Positions 4,346 through 11,010 of a DNA stretch of 12,190 nt are shown in pieces. The notes under the pieces were generated by a model, which was not told where the DNA came from, made no database searches, and saw nothing but the letters and a program-made list of their open reading frames with translations. Location of the stretch: contig JABMQE010000093.1 in the NCBI GenBank assembly GCA_013203415.1, positions 1 to 12,190 of the forward strand, written 5' to 3'. The first letter of the stretch is position 1; each line of letters opens with the position of its first letter. A program made the position numbers and the translations under genes. This DNA comes from Candidatus Falkowiibacteriota bacterium. Its GTDB lineage: Bacteria; Patescibacteriota; Patescibacteriia; UBA2591; JABMQE01.

Positions 4346-4936
4346 TTAATAAAGTTGAAAGATATTAGCGTTAATCAGGGCGCCGATATCGTTTAGGCCG
4401 GGTTTTTCGCCTTGACTGACCATAGAACCGGCATTTCCGCTGGAGAGGATTCTAAAATCTTTTATATTTATATAATAATCAAGGGCTTCTAAGTCGGTTA
4501 AGTATTTTATAAGGTCTGGGTAGGTGCCGGTAATTTTTATACTAAGATTTAAGGTTTCGTATTTTTTGTTGACTGCCTGCTCTTTTACTTTTTCGTTTTT
4601 TTCTATTTTCTCTTCTTTTAGCTCTATTTTTTGGTCTAACCTGTTTTTAGCGGCGATACCCTCTAGCGCTGTTATAATATCTAATTTTTTTTCTTTTGCG
4701 ATGAATATTTTTTCAAGGTCGGCGACTTGGGGCTTAACTTTTTCGTATTGTTTTTGAGTGGGTTTTAGGAATTGGCCCTGGAGATAAAGCTTTTCCACTT
4801 TGGTTTTTTCTTGATTAATTTCGTCTGCGATTTTTTTGATTTGTTGGATTGAGGGGCGAACAATAAAACCAGCCACTGCTAGCAGTAGAAGAAAAACGCC
4901 GATAGTGAAATATATTTTTATTTTTGGTATGTTCAT
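4346..4936 (-). CDS. pilO: Type IV pilus inner-membrane alignment protein PilO
   Basis: The 196-residue bitopic protein has a transmembrane helix at about 8-27, then a long charged coiled coil (about 30-125). A compact C-terminal domain follows, with SIKITGTYPDLIKYLTDLEAL typical of the PilO ferredoxin-like fold, which dimerises with PilN. The start ATG overlaps the pilN stop (ATGA, 4933-4936), which suggests translational coupling and equal output of the two partners. Order pilM-pilN-pilO confirms the call despite low sequence conservation in the family. Confidence 0.9.
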   Translation of the reverse strand: MNIPKIKIYFTIGVFLLLLAVAGFIVRPSIQQIKKIADEINQEKTKVEKLYLQGQFLKPTQKQYEKVKPQVADLEKIFIAKEKKLDIITALEGIAAKNRLDQKIELKEEKIEKNEKVKEQAVNKKYETLNLSIKITGTYPDLIKYLTDLEALDYYINIKDFRILSSGNAGSMVSQGEKPGLNDIGALINANIFQLY

Positions 4937-5499
4937 TCTGGTGTTATTTCCTGGAAGTTTTTGGAAACAGTGAGGTCGAAGTTAAAGTTAATATTTTTTT
5001 GTTCTAGGATATTGCTTATAGGGGATTCTACCTGCGTAAAGAGGGAGGAGTTTTCCAGGTTTTCCTGGAAGGCAAGAAGTTTTTCCCTGGTGATGGCTTT
5101 GCCTTTCATTTCGAGAACTTTTAAGGTATCTTCTTCTTGTTCTTGGGATTTTAGGTCTAGGTAGGTAATTTGGATGTTGTCAGGGATAAGTTTATCTAAT
5201 TCGACTAGCATAATCGACCATTTTTTGAAATTTGTCTGGACACTAGAAATTGTTTGCAACTCGGAATTAATTTTTTTTATATTTTGGTTAAGGATTAGGG
5301 TTTGGTATGATGGGGTGACTACAGAAGCAGTGTAATAGGCATATTTTTTTTCGAGTATGTTTTTCGAGAGCAGGAGGATGATGCCAAGAAAGGCGATGGT
5401 AATAAAAAGACCGGCAATTAAGTTTTCGATAACAGTGTAGATTGCCATTTTTTTAACTTTTTCTTTTTGCTCCGGGGGTAGAAGATTAAGACTAATCAT
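4933..5499 (-). CDS. pilN: Type IV pilus assembly protein PilN
   Basis: The 188-residue protein begins MISLNLLPPEQK. The NLLP motif in this short cytoplasmic tail is the PilM-docking element of the family. One transmembrane helix (about 22-45) and a periplasm-side coiled coil (about 48-90) follow, then a domain with IQITYLDLKSQ and KAITREKLLAFQENLE, as in other PilN proteins. It starts four bases after the pilM stop and ends overlapping pilO, so all three are probably translated from one message. The ATG has no Shine-Dalgarno. Confidence 0.92.
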   Translation of the reverse strand: MISLNLLPPEQKEKVKKMAIYTVIENLIAGLFITIAFLGIILLLSKNILEKKYAYYTASVVTPSYQTLILNQNIKKINSELQTISSVQTNFKKWSIMLVELDKLIPDNIQITYLDLKSQEQEEDTLKVLEMKGKAITREKLLAFQENLENSSLFTQVESPISNILEQKNINFNFDLTVSKNFQEITPE

Positions 5500-5503
5500 T
5501 TAT

Positions 5504-6616
5504 TTAGTCATTTATTAGTGCTCCTCTTAAAGCTAGGCCGATAGTGGTGGTATAAGAGAGAAGTTGGTTTTTTGGGATTTGGATGCGGACTTTGTTGATA
5601 TTGATAAGCGGGTTGCCTTTTTCTACTTTTAGGGCAAGTTTATTTGCTAAGAGAACATCAAGGCCCTGGAAATTAGAGCCGCCGCCTGCAAGAATTATTT
5701 TTTTTATCGGGTTGTTATCGGGAAAATGGTTTCCATAGAAAAGAAGGGAATTTTTAATTTTTGTTATCATATCCTCTATGTCTTTGAATAAGATTTTAGA
5801 GAGGATGTCTTGGCATTTTTTGTCGGTTAAACCGCATTTTATTTTTGCTTTTTCCGCTTCTTGTGAATTTATTTTTAATTTTTGGGCAATTTTTTCAGTT
5901 ATTTTTTTACCGGAAAAGGGGACACTAGTGGTGAATTGGATGGTTTTTTGGTCGTAAAAAATTAAGCTGGTGCGGGCAGCACCGATATCGATTATCATAT
6001 AACTAGATTTAGAATCGATATCTGGCGGTCTTATTTCTTCGGTTAAGAGAGCGCGACAGATGGCTTGAGATTCGATTTCCAAAGCTAATGGTTTAAGCCC
6101 GGCTGAAAGCAAAAGATCGGTATAGTCGTCGATGATTTTTTTTGGGGCGATGCTGACAATGATATTGATTTTATCCGGATTATTACTTTCGATTTCCTGC
6201 CAATCGATATAGATTTCGTCTGGAGAGAAAGGAAAGTGGTTTTTTATTTCTTTTAGAACTTCTTCTTCTATGTTTTCTTCGGTGGTGTTTGGGATTTCTA
6301 TCAGCTTTATAAAGGCCTTGGTTTCCGGCAAAACAGAGATTACATATTTACTGAGTTTTATATTATTTCCAGAAGAGGCGACTAGTTTTTTGATTAAATC
6401 GGCGATTTTTTCTTTTTGGAGAATTTCTCCCTGATTAAAATAGCCTTCAGGAACGCTTACTTGATTAAACGTGTTTAAGAAGATTGATTTATGTTTTTTT
6501 GAGATAGTAAGCTTGTTGGTTTTTTGGAGGCTAACTAGTTTTAGGGAGTAGTCGGAGATATCCAAACCAAAAGGAGGGGTGGAAGATTTGAAGATGGGGA
6601 GTTTTATTTTGGACAT
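5504..6616 (-). CDS. pilM: Type IV pilus assembly ATPase-like protein PilM
   Basis: The 370-residue cytoplasmic protein has the actin/FtsA-like fold of PilM. FGLDISDYSLKLVSL (16-30) is the phosphate-1 strand-loop, MIIDIGAARTSLIFYD (207-222) the phosphate-2 region and KIILAGGGSNFQGLDVLLA (306-324) the adenosine-binding loop. Between them, IPNTTEENIEEEVLKEIKNHFPF (108-130) matches the conserved 1C-subdomain segment. It binds nucleotide and the PilN tail and so links the alignment complex to the cytoplasmic motor. An extended -10 element lies in the 57-base gap upstream, so it may have its own promoter besides read-through from the pilin genes. The start ATG is set by the usual N-terminus. Confidence 0.95.
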   Translation of the reverse strand: MSKIKLPIFKSSTPPFGLDISDYSLKLVSLQKTNKLTISKKHKSIFLNTFNQVSVPEGYFNQGEILQKEKIADLIKKLVASSGNNIKLSKYVISVLPETKAFIKLIEIPNTTEENIEEEVLKEIKNHFPFSPDEIYIDWQEIESNNPDKINIIVSIAPKKIIDDYTDLLLSAGLKPLALEIESQAICRALLTEEIRPPDIDSKSSYMIIDIGAARTSLIFYDQKTIQFTTSVPFSGKKITEKIAQKLKINSQEAEKAKIKCGLTDKKCQDILSKILFKDIEDMITKIKNSLLFYGNHFPDNNPIKKIILAGGGSNFQGLDVLLANKLALKVEKGNPLININKVRIQIPKNQLLSYTTTIGLALRGALIND

Positions 6617-6646
6617 ATAATAATATTACTTTTTGATGTCTGTTTT

Positions 6647-6655
6647 ATTATAACA
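6647..6655 (-). promoter_or_regulatory. Candidate extended -10 promoter before pilM
   Basis: On the minus strand TGTTATAAT (6655-6647) is an extended -10 element with a perfect TATAAT. No good -35 is present at the usual distance, as is common for extended -10 promoters. Transcription would start near 6640, about 24 bases before the pilM ATG. It lies in the 57-base gap after the PilX-like gene. Confidence 0.5.
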
Positions 6656-6673
6656 TATTTTTGGCGTGAATAG

Positions 6674-8011
6674 CTATTCGATTTCTTCCCAAGAGATTAT
6701 GGTTGAGGTAGTGGTGATAGGAAACATCGGGGGCGGATAGTAGATGGCGTTCGGATTGGGGTAATAATAGGTATCAACAAACCCGGCCGTGACGGGGTCG
6801 CCGCATTTGAAACCCCCGGGTTTTTTGCTTATTAGGCTCCCATAAAGAGTTAGGGAGTCTTTTAGGTCGAACCAATAACAAAGGCGGTAGATACTGCCTT
6901 TTTGGGCGATTAAGTGAGCTTCTATGTTTAGAGTGTCGGGTACCCCCCGGGTTAAGATAACATCTTTTTGGGCGATAAGGCCTAGAACATGATATTTGTC
7001 TTTGGTTTCGTAGATAATGTTATCAAGAATATAGATTGTGGTGTTGGTGTTGGGGTTGTCTGGAAAGCGGGCCGAGGCAATGGTAAGGAGGCCGGTGACT
7101 GTTCCTTCTATCCAGAAGTCGTCTTCTATAAAAACAGTGTGGATATCTTCTAGGGATCGGTTTTCTAAAAATGTTTCGTTGCGGATATTGTAGTTGGAAC
7201 GGGGCCACCAAAGGCGGGTAACCATATAAATATCGACTGATTCGTCGGCTTTAAGAACAAGATGATAGCCATCGTCGCCGGAGTTGGCTATAAAGATGCC
7301 GTTTGCTATGGCTTCGGCTTTGATAAGAGAGAGGTCTTGGGTGACTTTATTAAAATCAATTTCCGGGACCGGCCAATGCCAAAGGTCTTGCGGACCGCCG
7401 GTTCCCCAGACGCCGTTGCCGTTTTGGGCACTTTCGACTGTGGAATGATTAGTGCCGTTAAATTGGATTTTGCGGTTAGAATGAACTTTGCCCCAAGTTT
7501 CGGAGGTGGGGGAAAAATTCATCTGGGAATTTTCCAAAAACAGATATTCGGCCAGCGAGGGGATGCCGAAACGGGTAGAGATTGTTCTCTTAACTAGAGG
7601 GAATTTGTCGACCCAGCCAGTTGAGTTTATGATGATAATTGTGGAGCCGGCAGGGGGCGGAGTGATTTCCAGTTCGAAACCACCAATTTTTTGGCCAGAG
7701 TCGTTAAGGTAATCATGAGTATAGGGGCCGCAAGTATATGGCTCTTCTGGGGAACAATCTGCGCCACCGGTGCCATCGCTATAATCGTATGGATTATGGG
7801 CCAGGTGCCAATGGTAGTAATTAACGCCGGCTTCGGCGATTTCTAAAGAGTGGTTTTGGGCTTCTTTTTGGAGAGTGTATTTGTTGTTTGTTCTAACAAC
7901 ACCAAGCAGGCCGGCAGACATTATTAAGAAAATTGACATAAAAACAAGGGCAAAGATAATGATGTCGCCATTTTGAGAATTTTTAATTTTTAATTTATAA
8001 TTTTTAATCAA
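6674..8011 (-). CDS. PilX-like membrane-anchored pilus protein
   Basis: The 445-residue protein has an N-terminal helix, GDIIIFALVFMSIFLI (15-30), then TNNKYTLQKEAQNHSLEIAEAGVNYYHWHL (41-70), a pattern typical of PilX-type minor pilins. There is no canonical cleavage site with Glu at +5. The rest (about 150-445) is beta-rich, with repeated IAQKD/IAQKGSI turns and a closing YYYPNPNAIYYPPPMFP segment, as in large PilX-like proteins of this lineage (DUF4900/DUF7305-like by memory). Cys86/Cys94 and Cys378/Cys403 could form disulfides outside the cell. The start codon is TTG at 8011-8009; a TAA two codons upstream excludes a longer form. The first 12 codons are low-complexity AT words. It lies between prepilin genes and pilM, so it probably acts in the pilus tip complex. 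Confidence 0.8.
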   Translation of the reverse strand: MIKNYKLKIKNSQNGDIIIFALVFMSIFLIMSAGLLGVVRTNNKYTLQKEAQNHSLEIAEAGVNYYHWHLAHNPYDYSDGTGGADCSPEEPYTCGPYTHDYLNDSGQKIGGFELEITPPPAGSTIIIINSTGWVDKFPLVKRTISTRFGIPSLAEYLFLENSQMNFSPTSETWGKVHSNRKIQFNGTNHSTVESAQNGNGVWGTGGPQDLWHWPVPEIDFNKVTQDLSLIKAEAIANGIFIANSGDDGYHLVLKADESVDIYMVTRLWWPRSNYNIRNETFLENRSLEDIHTVFIEDDFWIEGTVTGLLTIASARFPDNPNTNTTIYILDNIIYETKDKYHVLGLIAQKDVILTRGVPDTLNIEAHLIAQKGSIYRLCYWFDLKDSLTLYGSLISKKPGGFKCGDPVTAGFVDTYYYPNPNAIYYPPPMFPITTTSTIISWEEIE

Positions 8012-8030
8012 TTTTTATTTATTTAGTTTT

Positions 8031-8063
8031 TCACCCTCGCGGGTGATCAGCCGAGAGGCTGAT
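8031..8063. repeat. Two tandem GC-rich hairpins between pilin genes
   Basis: TCACCC and GGGTGA (8031-8046) close a TCGC loop with 6 pairs. Directly abutting it, ATCAGCC and GGCTGAT (8046-8063) close a GAGA loop with 7 pairs. In the minus-strand transcript the first becomes a stem with a GCGA (GNRA) loop. They fill the 57-base gap between the minor prepilin and the PilX-like gene. There is no clear U-tract on the minus strand, so an RNA-stability or processing role, or a REP-like element, fits better than termination. Confidence 0.7.
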
Positions 8064-8068
8064 AATTT

Positions 8069-8689
8069 TTAGAGATTTGTTTTTAGATTTCGAATCTGGG
8101 CGGAAGATTCCAACTCGAAATCATCGGGAGAACGTTCGGGAAAGACATTGATTCTAAGAAGGACGCGCATAAGCTTGGTTTCGATTAGGCGGGCAGGTGC
8201 AGGCAGGGGATTGTTTGTGGTATCAGCCGGCCAGTCGCCGTTGTAGTAGTAAAAAATAGGATCTGCTCCATTACGGACGTATTTTGAGAGAGTGATGGTT
8301 TCTTCCGGGCCATCGTAGGTGATTGGCTCGTTTTCGGAAGGATTAATAATGCCTTTTTTAAAATCAGTGCCATCTAAAAAATAACGAACCCTTTCGGTTT
8401 TATCATCTTGGTCGATATCACTGAAAAAAATAAATAGCTGGTCATCAGCGAGTTCTAGAGGGTAGGAGCCATTATCTGCCGGGCGGGCTTCGCGGATTTC
8501 CCTAACCATAGTTTTAATGCCGGTACCAGCAAAACGGATGGCGTCGGTTTGTTCTTGGCCAAAATAATAAACTTTGTAGCCCTGAACCATAAAGTTCATA
8601 ACTATAATTGTGGCTATGGAAAAGATAGCGACATAGAGGACTATTTCGATGATTCCGAGGCCTTGGTTGTTTTTTATTCTTTTTAGCAT
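8069..8689 (-). CDS. Minor type IV prepilin
   Basis: The 206-residue protein has a class III signal, MLKRIKNNQG cleaved before LGIIEIVLYVAIFSIATIIV. Cleavage would be after Gly10, leaving Leu at +1 and the required Glu15 at +5; the hydrophobic helix runs to about residue 36. The globular part includes FAGTGIKTMVREIREARPA, resembling the PilW/GspJ-type minor pilins that build the pilus tip. Prepilin peptidase, not encoded here, would process it. It starts five bases after the end of the propeller-pilin gene, so both are in one operon. The exact subfamily is uncertain. Confidence 0.88.
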   Translation of the reverse strand: MLKRIKNNQGLGIIEIVLYVAIFSIATIIVMNFMVQGYKVYYFGQEQTDAIRFAGTGIKTMVREIREARPADNGSYPLELADDQLFIFFSDIDQDDKTERVRYFLDGTDFKKGIINPSENEPITYDGPEETITLSKYVRNGADPIFYYYNGDWPADTTNNPLPAPARLIETKLMRVLLRINVFPERSPDDFELESSAQIRNLKTNL

Positions 8690-8694
8690 CTAAT

Positions 8695-10938
8695 TTATTC
8701 GATGTTTAATTCGATATCAATACTCTCACCTGGATTGATGATTATGGGCTGGGGCGGGTCGGAGGACATAAGGGAATAGCTCGAGGTGGACTGGGGTTCT
8801 ATAGTATAAGAATCCCATTCAACATCAGTTAGAGTAAGGTTGCCGCTTCCATCGGTGGTGTAATTATTGTCATGTTTTAAGATGTCTGGGTTTTGGTAAA
8901 TCAGTTTTGTGCCTTTTATTGTTATGGGGACATTGGAGATAGGGACGATGCTGCCCGGGGTTTTGTAGCGGGCGGCAAAAATATCTACATCTGTGTCTTC
9001 GTCGCGTTCATCCTGCCAAGTGTAGACAGCATAGCCGGCGGTATCTACTGTGAGATTTGATTTTTCCTGATGGTTGTCGGCATCGTCATTGAAAATAATG
9101 CGTTCGTCATTGCTCCAGAGGATGGTAGTGTCGTTATCGATTTTTTGGGCGTAGATGTCTTTTCCTTGGGTATCAATATTGCGCTCGTCGGTCCAAGAGA
9201 TGAAGAGTTCGTTGTTAGAATCGATGGCAATGGCAGGTTCGGTTTGATTGGCGGTATCTATATTCTGGTTAACTTTTATTTCTTCTGTCCAGACCTCGTT
9301 TCCCCCGGGACTGTATTTATGAGCGTAGATATCGAAGTTAGTATTGCGGTCGTCCTGCCAGACAATATATAAATTAGTTAGGCTGTCGATGGCGATTTTA
9401 GGCAGGGTTTGATTGGCTGCGACCAGATCGGTATTTATTTTTATATTGTTTGTCCAGAGAGCGGTGCCAGTGGCATTGTACCTATGAGCATAAATGTCCC
9501 AATTATCATTACGAAAATCCTGCCAAACAACATAAATGCCTTTGTCGTCGTTTAGGGTGTCGTTAAAGAAAATTATTTCGGGATAGTTTTGGTTTTTTGA
9601 TGTTGCATCTTCGTTGGCTTTTATAGGATTAGCCCAGCCGGGGTTTCCGCTTGAGTCGTATTTGTGAACATAAATATCCCAAGTATCAGAGGCACCGGAG
9701 TTTTCCTGAAAAGCAATATAGGAATCTCCAGTGGAACTTTGGACATCAACGCTTGGTTTGCTTTGGTCCATGTTTGAATTTGGGGAGGCGATTTTTTTAT
9801 CTCCGACCCATACTTCGTTTCCATTGGAATCGAGTTTAATAAGATAGCTGTCTTGGTTGCCAACATCATCGCGGTCGTCGTTCCAAGCAATATAAACAGC
9901 AGTGCCATCGGTTGCAATTCTGGCGCTTGATTGGTTGTTGGCGTTGCTGATTCTTTTATCCTCGGCCCATTGGGCAATTTTTCCAGAGGAATATTTTTGG
10001 GCGTAGATTCTAAAGGAGCCGGTATCTTTATCATCATGCCAGACAAAATAATAATAATTGTTGGAATCAATAGAAACATCCGGAGCGAGCTGTCCGGCTG
10101 ATGTTAAGGCGGTATTGATTTTCCAGTTGGATGGATAGTCTTTGCCAATGGTTGTTATAACAAAAGTGCTAACAATGTCTATGGTAAAACTTTTTTCGGT
10201 TATCTGGTCATCCAGAACTTGGGCATTGGAGGTTATTGGAATCATTTCGTCTATTTCGGGATAGGTTTTTTCTGTGGTGTAGCCCGCTTTGCTGACAATT
10301 ATTTCGTAGGTTTTATCAACAGTTGGAGGGGCGCCTGGGACAAGAAGAATGCCGCTTTGGTCGGTAATGGAGGAAATGTTTATTACTGGGTCTAAGTCGT
10401 TGTTTATTATTTGGACATTAGCTTCGGGGATAGGTTCGCCAGAGCCGTTAAAAACAATAACTCTGATAGTACCGCCTTCGACATCAGTTTCTACACCTTT
10501 GGGGACAACAGTGGTATAAGAATTAACAGGATCGCCATAGGTGCGGCCAGGCCATTCGACTGAAAGTTTGATTTTTTTATAATCGGCGCCAAGAAGGTCG
10601 AAGGGGACAAGATTGTCATACGAATCGTCGACGTAAAAAATACTAGTTGTGATTGTAAATTCGGAGTTGTTCCTGGTTATAGTTTCTACTTGGGGGATGG
10701 CACCGGCCGGAATGCCGCTTTGGGTGCCGATGTCGTCGTATGGCAGGTTGCGAATGATTTCTGCTTTTTCGTTGGCAATAGCAGTGGCTAAAGTTCGGTT
10801 TTTATTTTCTCTAATTATTTTTAAGCTAAAATTAAAAACATTCCAAATTCCAAGTCCGGCTAAAATAATTATAAAAACACCAACAAGGATGCTTATAAGA
10901 GAGAAGCCAGAATTGTTTGTTTTAATTTTTTTTAGCAT
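8695..10938 (-). CDS. Giant prepilin-like protein with seven-bladed beta-propeller
   Basis: This 747-residue protein has a prepilin-type N-terminus, NNSGFSLISILVGVFIIILAG (8-28 in part), with cleavage expected after Gly11. Ser16 replaces the usual Glu at +5. A pilin-like stretch (40-150) and a carboxypeptidase-regulatory/Cna-B-type Ig domain (about 154-262: GTIRVIVFNGSGEPIPEANV...) follow. Seven repeats of about 50-60 residues (285-661) share YIVWQDDRN, DIYAHKY, G-x-x-x-W and KIN elements. WKINTALTSAGQ at 272-283 supplies the strand missing from repeat 7, as in velcro-closed propellers. A second Ig/Cna-B-like domain (about 664-747) ends it. It lies between pilC and a minor prepilin. A tip-located adhesin, comparable in role to PilY1 but covalently a pilin, is the best guess; no ligand can be inferred. 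Confidence 0.85.
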   Translation of the reverse strand: MLKKIKTNNSGFSLISILVGVFIIILAGLGIWNVFNFSLKIIRENKNRTLATAIANEKAEIIRNLPYDDIGTQSGIPAGAIPQVETITRNNSEFTITTSIFYVDDSYDNLVPFDLLGADYKKIKLSVEWPGRTYGDPVNSYTTVVPKGVETDVEGGTIRVIVFNGSGEPIPEANVQIINNDLDPVINISSITDQSGILLVPGAPPTVDKTYEIIVSKAGYTTEKTYPEIDEMIPITSNAQVLDDQITEKSFTIDIVSTFVITTIGKDYPSNWKINTALTSAGQLAPDVSIDSNNYYYFVWHDDKDTGSFRIYAQKYSSGKIAQWAEDKRISNANNQSSARIATDGTAVYIAWNDDRDDVGNQDSYLIKLDSNGNEVWVGDKKIASPNSNMDQSKPSVDVQSSTGDSYIAFQENSGASDTWDIYVHKYDSSGNPGWANPIKANEDATSKNQNYPEIIFFNDTLNDDKGIYVVWQDFRNDNWDIYAHRYNATGTALWTNNIKINTDLVAANQTLPKIAIDSLTNLYIVWQDDRNTNFDIYAHKYSPGGNEVWTEEIKVNQNIDTANQTEPAIAIDSNNELFISWTDERNIDTQGKDIYAQKIDNDTTILWSNDERIIFNDDADNHQEKSNLTVDTAGYAVYTWQDERDEDTDVDIFAARYKTPGSIVPISNVPITIKGTKLIYQNPDILKHDNNYTTDGSGNLTLTDVEWDSYTIEPQSTSSYSLMSSDPPQPIIINPGESIDIELNIE

Positions 10939-10943
10939 TATTT

Positions 10944-10973
10944 TATATAATCGTAAATGACCAAAACGTTTTG
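10944..10973 (-). promoter_or_regulatory. Palindrome and possible promoter upstream of the propeller pilin
   Basis: The 12-bp perfect palindrome CAAAACGTTTTG (10962-10973) is followed on the minus strand by TATATA (10949-10944), ending five bases before the ATG. If that is a -10 box, the mRNA would be leaderless. No convincing -35 is present. The dyad core resembles that at 1436-1452. The gap between pilC and this gene (10939-11010) holds no U-tract terminator, so read-through from pilC is also possible. Confidence 0.3.
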
Positions 10974-11010
10974 TTTGGGATGTTAATTTTTTTAATGGTT
11001 TGGTTTATTA

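Noticed and set aside
6811..6830. AAACCC-CC-GGGTTT followed by T residues as a plus-strand terminator
   Set aside because: It lies in the middle of the PilX-like coding region on the opposite strand, has too small a loop, and no plus-strand gene precedes it.
9621..10079. 152-codon minus-strand open frame inside the propeller gene
   Set aside because: It is an alternative frame of the repetitive propeller coding region; its length is explained by repeated codon composition, and it has no recognisable domain.
8695..10938. Calling the propeller protein PilY1
   Set aside because: It lacks a von Willebrand A domain and a cleavable Sec signal and instead has a prepilin N-terminus; only the general propeller idea is shared.
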